This document shows positions 10,074 through 22,226 of a stretch of 64,000 bases of DNA, one piece after another. Origin of the DNA: Cladorhizidae sp. MBARI D1340-BT2. Its lineage: Eukaryota; Porifera; Demospongiae; Poecilosclerida; Cladorhizidae. The notes under the pieces were generated by a model. That model had not been told where the DNA came from. It did not search any database and saw nothing but the letters and a program-made list of their open reading frames with translations. The translations under genes and the position numbers were made by a program. Position 1 is the first letter of the stretch. Each line of letters begins with the position of its first letter. The stretch covers positions 27,785,816 to 27,849,815 of the forward strand of contig JAQNBH010000012.1 in NCBI GenBank assembly GCA_028752905.1, given 5' to 3'.

Positions 10074-10607
10074 ATGTTGCCTGTGAGTATAAATGTGTTG
10101 CCAGTGAGTATAAATGTGATGCCAGTGGGTGTAAATGTGTTGCCAGTGAGTATAAATGTGTTGCCAGTGAGTATAAATGTGTTGCCAGTGAGTATAAATG
10201 TGTTGCCAGCGAGTATAAATGTGTTGCCAGCGAGTATAAATGTGTTGCCAGTGAGTATAAATGTGTTGCCAGTGAGTATAAATGTGTTGCCAGTGAGTAT
10301 AAATGTGTTGCCAGTGAGTATAAATGTGTTGCCAGTGAGTATAAATGTGTTGCCAGCGAGTATAAATGTGTTGCCAGCGAGTATAAATGTGTTGCCAGCG
10401 AGTATAAATGTGTTGCCAGCGAGTATAAATGTGTTGCCAGCGAGTATAAATGTGTTGCCAGTGAGTGTAAATGTGTTGCCAGTGAGTATAAATGTGTTGC
10501 CAGTGAGTATAAATGTGTTGCCAGTGAGTATAAATGTGTTGCCAGTGAGTATAAATGTGTTGCCAGTGAGTATAAATCTGTTGCCAGTGAGTATAAATGT
10601 GTTGCAT
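10074..10607 (+). repeat. 21-bp minisatellite, copy B
   Basis: About 25 units of the same TGTTGCCAGTGAGTATAAA repeat, more homogeneous than copy A. Runs of adjacent units share the variant CCAGCGAG, which is typical of local unit duplication. Several long overlapping frames on both strands are repeat artefacts. Confidence 0.97.
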
Positions 10608-11009
10608 TGTCTCCATGTCTTCATATGCCCCTGATGGGCTAAAGCATTCTGTTAAATCATTGGCCAATTTTTTAAAGAAAGATAAGTCATCGGTACGAGT
10701 CAACTTTCATATCGCAGCTGCCAGAATGGAAAGGTTGCTAGTTAATCACTGATGCTGAAATAGAAAATACAGAGCATACAAATGATGCATCACAAGAAAT
10801 TGAGCGTACAGGATTTTTGTTGTTGTTTATTTAGTTTAATTAGTGCTACTTTTCAGGTCAGCTTTTACATGTCCTGGCAGTCCCATTCACAAATCCATGG
10901 CTGTGTATAGGGATAGGACTGGATTTTATAAGTTACGCTTTCACAAGTTTCAAAAGACTGGGATAATATTTCAGCCATGTTTAATATTAAGGGTGTGGCT
11001 ATCTGTGTT

Positions 11010-11190
11010 TAGGGACAGGGGCAGGGTTTCTGGCGCAACTGGAGAAATCTGGATTTTAAGGGGGGGGGGGGGCATTTTAAGGGAGTGATGGTTAAAGATG
11101 TGAAAAAGTTTCTAATTAATTGTAATAAAACAATTTCCAAGGGGGGCAGCCGCTCCTGCCCCTCCCCCCACCTAAATGAAACCCTGGGAG
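11010..11190 (+). repeat. Dispersed repeat with poly-G tract, copy B
   Basis: Counterpart of 1005-1200, with a 13-base G run at 11060-11072. It is followed by a second short G run and the C-rich TGCCCCTCCCCCCACC stretch, as in copy A. Confidence 0.6.
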
Positions 11191-11259
11191 AGAAGGGAGG
11201 GAGGATGGGGCACTAAGTGCAGGAGAACGTGTGAGGGGGTGCCAAATAAAGAATGTTTT

Positions 11260-11950
11260 TGTGTTGGAACTAATGGGAGTAATGTGTATGTGAGTTATGG
11301 TGGTGGGGGTTAGTGTGTGCATGATTTAGTTGGTGGGTAGAGTGGGTATGAGTTGTGTGGTGTGTGTATGAGTTTGGTAGTGGGAGAGGTGTGTGCAAGA
11401 GGTGGTATTGTGGGCATGGTGTGTGTGTATGAGGTGGTGTTTGTGGGCTTGGTGTGTATGGGTTGGGGTTGTGGGATAAGTGAAGTGGGGTAGTGGTGTG
11501 TTTGTGTGGGTTGAGGGTGTGTGTGTGTCATTTGGTTGGGATGGTGGGTGTGGTGTGTTTATGGGATAGGGTGGTGAAGTGATGTATGTTTGAGTTGTGG
11601 TGGTGGGAGTGGTGTGGGTATGATTGGTATAGTGGGGTGTGTGTATATGAGTTGCTGGTTTAGGATGGTTATGTGTTTGGGTTGGGTTGTGCATGTGGTC
11701 TATATTTTGGTTGACTTACGATGGGTGAGGGGTATGGGGATGGACTAATTGTACAAGAATGTGTGATGGGAAGATGTTGAATTATTGTGGGTAGTGTGTG
11801 AATGAGTTGATGTGGTGTGGTTAGTGTGCGTATGATTGAGTTGATGGGTAGAGGGGTATGGGTTGGGTGGTGTGTGTGTGAGTTTGGTTGTGGTTATGGT
11901 GGAGTGTGTATGAGTTGGGGTGGTGGGGTGGTGTGTCTATGAGTGGTGTC
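11260..11950 (+). repeat. TG-rich degenerate minisatellite, copy B
   Basis: Same tract as in copy A, with about 130 extra bp near 11725-11860 that repeat the local motifs. The minus-strand frames (Thr/His/Pro-rich) are discounted. Confidence 0.8.
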
Positions 11951-12041
11951 GAGGGCTGCTGGACATGGCCAGTCAGGCCATTATCTTTGCCACATCAATG
12001 ATCATGAACCTAACAGTCATTTGAATGCATGCATTACTTAA

Positions 12042-13876
12042 CACAATCACTGTCACAAGCGTATATATACGCAAAAAGTTGTTTATCAAATTAAAAAACC
12101 CATAAAAATTTGATCGTACCGTACCGTTCACAGACACATTATAGAGGTCAAAAGTTAGATACATTCTTCCCCTACGATCGTACTGAATATAAAGGCAATA
12201 GACGCTCGGTAACTAGGGTAGTAATATTGAAAAGTCGGACCCACTCAGAATTTCAAATCGTGTTGAAGATGGCCGTTCGACTGTCCTTGGATAAAGTTAT
12301 TTCTCAGGTTTAGGGTTTAGGGCGACGATTTTGGACTTTCTGAGGATGAAAGCAGTTATCAAGAAGGCGCTGGCATCTCATCCTACCTTGGCCAGAGCCG
12401 TGTTGACCCTGAAGCTCCGCTATTGCTTGGCAGAATAGTTGCTGATGACCTACCTTGAAGGAAGCATAGCGCTTTCACTCGAGGTGACGATCTAGATGGA
12501 GATGAGAAGACCAGCGATGAAGAAGGTATTTACAGTCATTTAGCTACAGTTTAGCTATAGCTAGTTTTGTTGTTAGCAAAGCAGAGCATGGAACTACAAT
12601 GCTCTTTTAGTTTCCTTGTTGTGGTAGTCCACGGTATATCTCCTTTGATGCATGAAGCGATGGATTGGGCAGCTGACAGAGCTTCATCAACTCTGACACA
12701 ATCTATTGTTGCTAGCCCTCCTATTGCTGTGATGGCTGCTTCATCACCTTCTCCATTGTTCCTACCAGTATATCTGCAACTGTAGGTTGTGAACCTCTGC
12801 AGGTTCTATGACTTATGTGACATCTGTAGTCACTCCTATACTATTTCCATCATCATTATTGTCTGTTCCATCATCATGCCCTCCTTTATTTTTAACCTCG
12901 CACTCTGTGTCCTCTTCTAGTGAAGTACCTTTGATAGTCCCTCCTCTAATTCTCCAGAAGAGGGTGTTTGCGTATATGGTTGAGGCATGCATTCTGAACA
13001 GCTATGTTTTAGACTCTCACGTCCGCAGAGCAGATCACCTTGCCAGGGATTACAGGAAGAGATATTTTTTGACCTTCAGGTTGGATCTAGCTAAGGAACT
13101 AGTGGTATGCTTCTGCTCACGTCAGCATGCTGGCCGCCCTCGCTCAGTTCATAACGAGCGTCTCGACCAGCTGAACACCACGCGCTTGGGCGATTTGTCA
13201 GCACTAACTGAAAAACAGCAGTGGTGTATTGTCTGTGTAGCAGTTGGAAACATGTCTGGAATCTCAAACGACCATGAGACCACTTATTTGCCATCACTGC
13301 AAAGTACCAAGTGCTGTGTGTCACAAAGAGGGACTGTTTTTTCAAGTACCACACCATATGGTAGACTTCGTAGTTTCCTAGTTTTTTCTTCACTTTTTTA
13401 AAATTTTACTTTCTATGGTATTTCTATTTTTCTCTCTGTTCTATGTGTGTGCTAGATGGCTGTTCTTTTGTATATGCATGTTTTTGTTGCTATTGTTGTC
13501 CTGTTATGGGAAGATGAAGATGTAATAAATAATTGTTCATACAACACCAACTTGATAACAATGTCTTCATCAGAAAATAAATATTAAAAAATGAAAAATA
13601 TATGTTATGCAAGTTTTGTGAATACAATGAGTGTGTGTATATATATATAATATATAATATATATATAATCACATGTTGCATTGTCCAGCAAATTGAAGTA
13701 AGAGCTTTCAATAGGCTGTAATTACATAAAGTTGACCACACTGTTTGTCGGCACCAATGCTATCCCATCAACCATGGTTGCTAGGGACTTTAGTGCATTC
13801 CTGATTTAATATTGATTTTTATTTGCACCCGAGTCCAATAAAAAAAAAATGCTGCCTAAACCTGACGGTGAATGGG
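12042..13876 (+). mobile_element. Internally deleted piggyBac element with both ends, copy B
   Basis: The left end CACAATCACTGTCA follows TTAA (12038-12041). The right end, read inward, is CCCATTCACCGTCA and abuts TTAA (13877-13880). The 14-base ends match at 11 positions, giving terminal inverted repeats with the TTAA target duplication typical of piggyBac. Inside are the transposase N-terminal exon, with the same in-frame stop as copy A, and the C-terminal segment (about 12955-13380), again without the catalytic core. Copy A lost the left about 175 bp. Confidence 0.75.
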
Positions 13877-14006
13877 TTAAAGTGTTGAGTGCATGCATTA
13901 CTTAAAGTGTTAATTGTGAATGTGGTTGTGGGTGTAGTGATGTAATGTCAGTGGAATCTCTGTGCATGTAATTATGGTTACTTCCTGTATCCTGTCTGGC
14001 AGGACT

Positions 14007-14015
14007 TATAAAAGG
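14007..14015 (+). promoter_or_regulatory. TATA box, copy B
   Basis: TATAAAAGG in the same context as 3707-3715. It is a candidate promoter for the copy B Death-domain gene or an LTR remnant. Confidence 0.3.
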
Positions 14016-15779
14016 TCCTGTCAGCCATTTGTGATTAGTCTTGTCTTCACCATAGTTTTCGTCAGTTCATAAGTTATACCTAGACACCCTAAATCTCTCT
14101 GGGTAGGTATTAACTAAGGCGATAAGAGAAAGACTCTGGTGGCAGCACCTATTAACTGAAGGGAGAAGGTAATCCTAAGCGAGGAACCTTAGACACCTTC
14201 TTTAAAACACCAACTAGCCCTTCACAAGTGGGTGTGGTGGAGGCCAGCTGGTGTGAAGTATCCTTCCTGTGGGAGTATGAAGCTATCTAATGTGTAGTTG
14301 TACTTGGTGGTGGTACTAGTATAGTGTGTGCATGTGGTAAGTCAGTGTTGTAGGTGCTGATGTTGGAGATGTGCTTTTCCCCTTCATGTCAGAAGTAAGA
14401 GATGTTAAGAGATGGATGAAGCCACTTTTGTCATTGATGATAGTAAGACCAATTGGAGCACCCACTCTCTGGGGACCCATCAGGTCCTCAGGGAGAGACT
14501 ACTTCTAGCAGGAGTGTAGCTCTTGGCCATACCAGGGAGCTTATTGTTTTTCTTTCTCTCTGTATAATAATAGCAGACACTAACTTGATACAGGAATCAA
14601 TAAATTCTCATTACTAAGCCTTTGACACATAGGTATCTTCAATCAGTAAGAATGAGGTGCTGCTTGCCTGATGGTGTATATATATATATATATATATAAG
14701 GTTAAGCATGTCATGCAGTTCTGCGATTGGTCCATGTGTAATGGTGAATGGTGTGATTGACAGAGATATAATGTGGTGATGTGGATGACCAGGGGTGTGA
14801 TAGGACTAGCAGAGAAGACAACAAAAAACTAGATGAGCTGAGAAAATGATCTACTTTTTGTTTAATTAAAACTTAGCTACAGGAAGAGTTAATTAGTCAT
14901 GAGACTAGTTTAGAATGTTATGTTGCTATGTGTTGACTGGTGTTGATTGGTCTGTTCTGCTTAACATTTTGTTCTTGTTTTTTGTGCTGCTGTTCTTGTT
15001 TGGGTCTGTCTATTGCGGAGAGTGAAGGGCATGTGTGGCATTATAGTGTCAGCCTAGGAGTATGGGGATGTCCAGTGTAGGCATGTTTCTGTGTCTAGTT
15101 ATCTAGGGCTGGATCTGGGGGTTGGGCTAGCTGAGTGTGAGTTGTTTGGTATTTTGATTATGGATGTGTGCATGTGTGATGTTGGGAATGAGGCTGTGTG
15201 AGTGTAATGCCTGGGCTAGGACTACACATAAGTTTTGCTTGCAGAGGTGCACAACTTCCACTTCAATACAATTGATGAAAATCGCAACTGCCAACTTGAA
15301 CATTCACTTTCTTGCTGATCCTACCATTTATTAAAGTTCTTATTTTGAGGAAAGCTGCACAGGCACCTATACCTTCCAGCAAACACTACTTGCTCTTCTT
15401 ACATGGTGTGGCTCAGGAATCCTGTTCTTTCTTAGTGTGACTCATGAGAGTAGCTCCTGCTTGTGAGAGTTACTCCATCTTCATGTGGCTCATGTAACAG
15501 AAGTATAGCTTTCTGCTCCTGTCTAATAAATAATGCAAAGCATTCATTTACATGGTAGAAGATTCAATGTGTGTGCATTATTTGTTTAGTAATAGCCTAG
15601 TTGTTGTTAAGCACTGGTTTTCTTGCTGGTTTGGTTAGAAGTGGTGATAGACAACCAGAGTTTATGGTTCACTTGTGGATATACACATGCTTGGTATGTT
15701 TAGTAGTAGTGTAAATAAAACCTTCCATTGATGCACTCACACAAATAATCCACTCATTGACTAGCTGTTGTTGTTGCAG

Positions 15780-17196
15780 CAGATGTTACTGGAAGAACTA
15801 ATGAAGAAGCAGCTGCCATCACTACATTCTCAAGCAGCATCAAGGCAAAGGTTAGCAAAACCATCTATCAGGGTTTCCCAGGGAGTCAGGGGATCAGGGA
15901 TTACCCCACCTCCCACCTACAGCACAAGGATTAAAAAATATTGTGGAGTCATAATAAGTATATTGTATGCATTCACTATTTGTTTTGCAGCTAATGTTAG
16001 TTAATTAACAATTTCAGTTAATGAACTTGGCAATTAAGTAGACAACATGTATAATACATTCCCAAGATTTTACTTTGAATATGTCAAAATTGCACTAAAA
16101 CCTTCTAAAGTCAGTTCAAGTCCTTCAATTGTGATTCACCTGAGCCTAGCCAGGTTAGTGTTACTTATCTATTTCCAAGACTTAACTTAATAAACTTCAT
16201 CTAACCAAAAATCAGGCTAATGGGTCCATGTAATAAGGATGGCTATGAACAATTCCAGGCTCGACACTCATCCCCACTCTTCCTGGCAACTAAAATGTCT
16301 CTAAGAAGCCATGATCTTCATGCTAAATTAGTTGTTTCTGTTGTTATTTTAGTTATTATTGTAGAAATATGACGAACTGCTGGCCAAAGTTCCAGAGTGC
16401 AACCGTGCTTACCTAGATGATGTGATAATGTCAGATGTGGACCTAGGTCGAATTTCTGCAAGACTGGATGTACATAAGGCATATCTGCTAGGACTGAACT
16501 GGTCTGACGTGCAGCACATAATGACCACATACAACAGGGGAATTTATCAACGAAGGTACTACAATGCTAAATGTGTGAATTGTGGATGTGGTTTTATAGA
16601 TGCACACTACATGTATTTACAAGGTGGGCTGTTCTGGAACATTGGAGATCTAAAGCTGGTTATCCAAAGACTTACAGGAATCTTCTTCGAGTATGTGTGG
16701 AGGGAGATTATGAGGAATGTGCTGAAGACATTATTTCCATCTTAAGCAGCAAAGGTTGGTCTAGCTGGTTGTGTTGGTGTGTATATTTTAAGTGGTAAAG
16801 GGTGGTCACCCTTAGTCTACATGGGCACAGTCTTGTTTATCTTCTTTTTTACAACTAGATATTACATAAGGTAGAACAATCCTGAATACTTTTGGAACTG
16901 GTCAACACGATTCGAATGCGTAAATGCTTCTTTGCAAGTGCGTAGTTTGTAATTATAGATACAGCCTGAAATGTTCTGGCCTGTAATTATCAATTCCTTT
17001 TCCTCGTGCTTGCTCTTCACTTGTCCTTCCCCCTCCACATTGCTCTGTAAAGTTGACAATGGAGTACAGAAATTGAGTCATGGCCTCTTCTGCTTTACTT
17101 ACAGCAGTAAGAAAGATGCCATTAAGGGGACGCATGTGCAGACTAGCAAATCTAGAGACATCTGAAGAACAACTTCACTGTACTCACCAAATTTAG
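15780..17196 (+). CDS. Death-domain protein, 3' four exons, copy B
   Basis: Exons 15780-15850, 16365-16555, 16624-16754 and 17105-17196 keep the phases of copy A, with stop TAG at 17194-17196. Exon 2 is three bases longer. The domain runs from AYLLGLNWSDVQHIMTTY through WAVLEHWRSKAGYPKTYRNL to CAEDIISILSSK. Compared with copy A the introns are almost unchanged, but two short exon patches are replaced: TTYNRGIYQRR against TTYWGGYLHR, and DYEECAEDI against DFVGCADNI. Exon 4 has a few changes (LETSEEQLHCTHQ). No stop or frameshift lies in these exons. The 5' end is unknown. Confidence 0.6.
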
Positions 17197-17699
17197 CTAA
17201 CTAGAATAAGCTAACTTATCATTGGGATTGCTATGTTATGAACTTTATGGTTTCCTCACACCTTCGTGGAAATTTTACAATGGGAGTAGCTTCCAGCAAT
17301 CAATGGAAGGAGAAGTGGCAACATCCATTTTTCTTGAGTGTTAACTTTCATCATTAGATTTATTCTTTAATGAGTATTTTGTTATGTTTTTGCCTGTTTC
17401 TACCTCAATGCTCCGTCTTCATCAGGGTGAGAAACAAGGCAACACATTTACACTCACTGGCAACACATTTCATTTACATTTACATAAATAAGGTAATTAC
17501 AAATAACCAATCAAATGCAAGTCGTTAGTGTGTGAGGTGAGAGGTCCCACACATTAACATGTGGGTGAGTGTAAATTGTTGATTGTGCAGGCTAAGTGTT
17601 GCCAGTTAGGCTTGGGCCCTGCCCCCACCCCTTCCTTTTAAGGAGTATGGAGTAGTTAGTGTGTGGAAATTGTCACTTCTGATCTGTGAACAATACTCG

Positions 17700-18219
17700 T
17701 CTTGTTGGGCTGTTGGTCGGCTTATGTCAGTGCATTCAATTGGCTCTAATCAATGCACATCCTTACCATTTCATCCTTCTTCACTGTTAGGATTGGAAAT
17801 GACCAGGATGGTTCCATAATATTATGTTCCAACAATGTCTGGATTTCCTTGTGAATACCATCTTCACAACTCTTGGGGACTTGCCTTGGCGGAATCCTGT
17901 TGGGCTGGGCTTGCTTGGTCTCAATGGCATACTCCACTGCCATTGTTTCCCCAGAGATATTTGTGAAGACTGTTGGGGAAGTATCCATCAAGCATTGGAG
18001 CTGTGAAGTCTGTTCATCATTTAAGTTTGGCCCCATGAGAGCTTTTGAATCTGATTCCCATAGGGTTGGTAAGAGAAGTCCCTGCAGAGTTTCTTCATCT
18101 GTTAAGGTGAAAGAAAATACAGATGCCACTGGACTGTGCCAGGACTTCATCATGTTGACATGAATAGTTGTATGCCTTTTCTTTCTGTCATGCATGTGCA
18201 CTCTGTATGTAACTGGTGC
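17700..18219 (-). pseudogene. Gmr1-like pol: integrase tail joined to RT start, copy B
   Basis: Here the integrase tail (APVTYRVHMHDRKKRHTTI) and the RT start (NRIPPRQVPKSCEDG, then ILTVKK and VRMCID) are in one open frame of about 160 codons. This makes the integrase-before-RT order firmer than in copy A. RT is truncated at the same place, so the truncation predates the duplication. The Tc1-like insertion interrupts the integrase just upstream. Confidence 0.75.
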
Positions 18220-18221
18220 TA

Positions 18222-20677
18222 CAGTAGAGGCAAAAAATAACGTTACGTACCGTTGCATTGGGTTAACGTTCAATGCAGAAACCTTTCTCTCGAGCAACGC
18301 TCAAGGAACGCACATTCAACGCTCAAGCAAAGTATTGCGAACGCAACGCACGAACCGTTATTTAATTACCCGAAACACGCAATCAACATTCGGTATCCTA
18401 CACCACGTGTTCGATAGAGCGCGTGAAGTCAGTCGGCCTACTGTTGATTACTGTTGGGTTTTGTTGCAGCTTCTACTTTTGATTTGTCCTGAGAATGGCA
18501 CTCTCGCTGCCACCTTCGCTCTAAGCAGTAAGTGTAATACTCAATGGCTTGTACCTCTAGTGCCTCTCTGTGGTAGTGACTCAGCCTTTACTTCAGTCTA
18601 GTTGTTAGTAACGTTCAAGAAAACGAAACCCCCCAAAATAAAAGCTAGAACAGTGGATTCAGTAATGATAATTATACAGACTACTGTTTGGTCTTCTGGC
18701 AGAATCAAAGTTCTGGATGGCTGTACCAAGCAGCAATGTTTTAGGGGGCTCCTCAGTGGGAGGTCAAGGCAGTGAGGGTGATATATAAAGGCAAGATTTC
18801 AGCTATTGGTAAGTTTTAAATCAAATTCTTTAAATCAAATTCAGGTGTGATTTACTATTTTGAAATGCAGTTACCAGGCAGCCATGGAGGAAGAATTCAA
18901 GCCCGTCATGGAAGACGAGGATTACAGTTCTTCACTCTCTACATCTGTGCTGGTGGAATCAGGACTGGACTTGTTCGATAACTAGATATATATAGTTGTT
19001 TTGATAATGAAATTATCATTATTTTATATCTTCTTTTTGATAACTTCTTATTGATAATTTGAAGGAAAAAGGGGAAAAACACCTCCAGTACCACCCAAAC
19101 ACACGAAAGTTTAGCCAACTTGATATCAAGAAGCATTGCTTGGCAAGTGATTTCCAAATAAACCTCCCGTGGCCCAACCCTCCATGTGTCTGTTCTACTT
19201 CTGACATCTACAGCATTTAATCAAAATTGTGTTGTGCTGTCCACCAATTCAGCTTTGGACTTGGGCTTCACTTCTCTCCTGATGTACTCTTTCAACTCGT
19301 GTCACAGGTCTTCAATGGGGTTGGCATCTTGAAACTCAGGAGGCATCCTCCATCAATTTATATCGAACAACTCCTTAGCCAGCCTGGATGTACGTTTGGG
19401 GTCAGTGTCCTGCATGAAGCGGTGATGGGAGCAAACATCCTTTACAAAGGGTAAAAAGGGTCTAGTGAAGAATTTGAACAAAAAGTGGGGCTCTCATAAT
19501 GCCGGCCCACACATGCACCTTCACCAAATGTTTCACGCTGTAATCAAATAAACAGAGGTTTAAAACACCTGAGTATACCATAAATCTACACCTTCATAAT
19601 ACAACATGAATCATATCTTGGCTTGTTCTTGGCTTGTTCTTTCGTGCCTGCCTTATACAAAAAAAAGCCTATGTGTTTCCAATTGAACTGTGCACTTGTC
19701 TGTCCATTGGCTGCCTCTTCAAGGTTCTGCCTATCTCGCTCCAATCTCTTTTGACCTAGGACAGGGATAAATGATACCGCTATTGATCATGTTATTACAT
19801 TAGTCACTATACCAATTCACCAGTGTTCTATATCAATACCTTGCCCTAGTCTTAAGGCATAACATCTACAAAGTCCATAAACTATATATATAATATATAT
19901 ATATATATTTTAATCCAATGGCTTATCCCAATCGGCACATTGGCTCTAGCCAAAATACCATCAAGACCCAGGCCTAGATTATCATTAGCCACTAGCAACC
20001 AACATAGCTTCAGTGTGACACAGAAAGCTTCTACACTAGATATTAACTTTCACATAGTTCCATCCCAAAACTAGTTCAACACAAACCTTATTGGCTTCTC
20101 TTATCAGTAGGCATTACCACTGCCTCAAAATATCAACACAAGCAATGTTCTGCAAAGCAAGACTGGGTTCCCTTCGCTGTGAAGGAGAACTGCAGTTGGT
20201 ATGCTGTCTTCTCATCATCTTCCAACATCTTTTCCACCACGAGTTTTGGGCCAGTGATAAAAAACTAAGATCTCCCGCTCCATGGCTGTAAGGCAATACC
20301 AGTCTCGCAGTGCTTGACAAAACTGGACGCTTTGCCTTGTTGCTGTCAGGCCCTCCTTCAAAATACAGACGATACTGTAGCCTTGAATCCTCTAGATCCT
20401 AAAGAATACAATTCTGTTTCTTATAATAGAATAAGGCATCTCGCTAGAGCAACGACAGTTAGTCTTTCTCCTGCCTTCGTCGATCTGGCAAGCGCTAGAG
20501 AAATTCAATTTTACAATGCTCAATTAACGATCCGTGCCTAACGTTTTTGGCCAACGTTTAGCGAACGTTTGGCGAATGTTCGGCGAACGTTTGGCCAACG
20601 GTACAACAATGCTCCGACTCAAACATACCACAAACGTCCAACTCAAACGGTACGTAAAGTTTTTTGGGGCTCTACTG
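18222..20677. mobile_element. Tc1/mariner-type insertion with TA duplication
   Basis: The left end CAGTAGAGGCAAAAAATAAC and the right end (inward) CAGTAGAGCCCCAAAAAACT are inverted repeats, each flanked by TA (18220-18221, 20678-20679). Copy A at about 7889-7892 has the uninterrupted site with one TA, which proves the boundaries. Inside, the minus strand around 19140-19520 holds scattered Tc1-like transposase blocks: VKVHVWAGIMRAPLFVQILH, a QDTDPK..TSRLAK stretch and HELKEYIRREVKPKSKAEL, all with stops. No complete transposase remains. The ends are rich in AACGTT/CGTTTGG motifs. Confidence 0.85.
19140..19520 (-). pseudogene. Tc1-like transposase fragment
   Basis: The minus strand reads through the DD34E catalytic region of a Tc1-like transposase in pieces. 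They include the VWAGI block, the second-Asp block and the NPIE..HELKEYIRR block, with several frameshifts and stops between them. The N-terminal helix-turn-helix is not seen inside this element. The blocks resemble the better preserved copy at 37.4-37.97 kb. Confidence 0.65.
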
Positions 20678-20679
20678 TA

Positions 20680-22226
20680 TGTGCTGCATCTGTTCCAGGT
20701 TCTCCCTCATGGTTGTTAGACATTGAACAGCAGTGCTGTGTTTACTGATCTTCATAATAATTTGTTTCAATGTGGCATGAAACCTTTTTAACATACTGTT
20801 CGTCTGAGGGCGGTATGGACTTGCTTTGATGTGGTGAATGCCTAGTTTCTGATACAAGGTTGTCACAGGAATGACACAGAATTAATGCCTTGATCTGTCA
20901 GTAGTTTAGCTGGTATTCCTAGGGGAGAGATTATGTCCATCAAAGCAGAAGAAAGAGTTTCAGCAACAGCTTTCCTGAGTAGTGTGGCATCACCATCTGG
21001 AAAAATCCATGGATGTTAACAGATCTTGTTGCCGGCTCTCGGGTGAGGCAAAAGGTCAACTATATCAAAAGCTACCCTTGTCATTAGTTCTGTGATAATT
21101 GGCATAGTGATTACTGGAGCCAGGGTCTGTGGGCATATTCCTGCCTTCTGGCATTTAGCGCAGGATTCACAGTCTTGATTCACATCCCGGCTGAGGCCTG
21201 GCCAGTAAAAGTGGACCAACAGTCTGTGTCTGGCTTTGTTGTACCCGAGGTGACCGGTCATGTGGAGTGTGTGAGCTATGGCTTGCTGTTGTCTGTTGCC
21301 TGGCAACACTGGTTGGTGCATTTCATTGTCTAACTTGTCGTGTCAACATATAAACAACAATCCAACCTCACAAAACTAATCAGAGTTCCCCTGGTTCAGC
21401 GATTCTCACTCTTTGTGCAAGTATGAGTTGTTCTGTTGCCCAGCACTAAAGTCTGGGCAACTGTGTTCATCAACACAGACTTGTTTACCAACTATTTTAG
21501 AGGTTGTGTTCTCATCTGGTTGAGAGGATGTGTTCTCATATATTTGAGAGTGTGTGCTATCCTCTGGTTGAGAGGTGTATTCTCATCAGGTCAAGTGGAT
21601 GCAGTCTTATCTGGTTGAGAGGGTGTGTTCTCATCAAATTTAGAGGATGTGTTCATCTCAGGAATGACAGATGGGATAGAGACAAAGCCTTAAGCATCTT
21701 GTCATTTGCTTTTTCTGATCCAGGTTAACCAAAATATCGCTGTCATTTCCAACTAACTCCTCCCATGGTGTGTGTATTTCTCCTGAGTTCACTGTAGCTA
21801 TCTCATCAGCCTGCAAGTGTTGTTGCTCTTGCTCTGCAGCTTGTCTGGTCTGTACCAACATAGCTTGTGTTTAAACCGTCAGTCTCTCTTTCACTAATGG
21901 CTCAAGTAAGTGGTTTAGGAATGGATTATATTGACCCAGTAGACATCAGCAGTGATGCCATCAGCCACAGCTCCTGAAGTTTTGCAGTCTCCCACCATGT
22001 CAATGTTTATGTTTGCCAAGACAAATTCATTGTGTGGAACAGTCACCCATATTAAGGATAGCTTTTCTCCCACCAAATAGCCTTCCGGAAGTGCAGTCTT
22101 GGTGACCACAGAATTTGAAACTACGGTGTCTAACTTGCATTCAGTTTGCCCTGTACCAGGTAGTCATGTGAGCGATGGCAGGTGGGATGACAAAGATATA
22201 TTTTCTCTTTAGTGTACTTGGCTGCT
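20680..22226 (-). pseudogene. Retroelement integrase and protease remnants, copy B
   Basis: This continues the copy B retroelement beyond the Tc1-like insertion. The integrase zinc finger is complete here: HMTGHLGYNKARHRL, then CESCAKCQK (HHCC), at about 21321-21130. Next comes AFDIVDLLPHPRAGNKIC, a second-Asp region with defects near 20890, and ASPYRPQTNSMLKRFHATLK at about 20866-20760 with Lys where Glu is expected. Protease traces lie at 21915-22190. Homology to copy A ends at 22226. Confidence 0.75.

Larger units (their letters stand above)
10074..22226 (+). repeat. Segmental duplication, copy B
   Basis: Direct tandem partner of copy A. It is longer because of a 2,456-bp Tc1-like insertion (18222-20677), about 130 bp more TG-rich sequence near 11725-11860, and about 175 bp at 12010-12184 that includes a piggyBac terminus lost from copy A. 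Both copies start in a directly oriented 21-bp minisatellite, so unequal exchange within the arrays is the simplest origin (inference). Confidence 0.9.

Noticed and set aside
9858..10703. Long open frames of 180-280 codons across the 21-bp array, both strands
   Set aside because: They are pure translations of a repeat whose length is divisible by three. Frames are open on both strands at once, and there is no domain.
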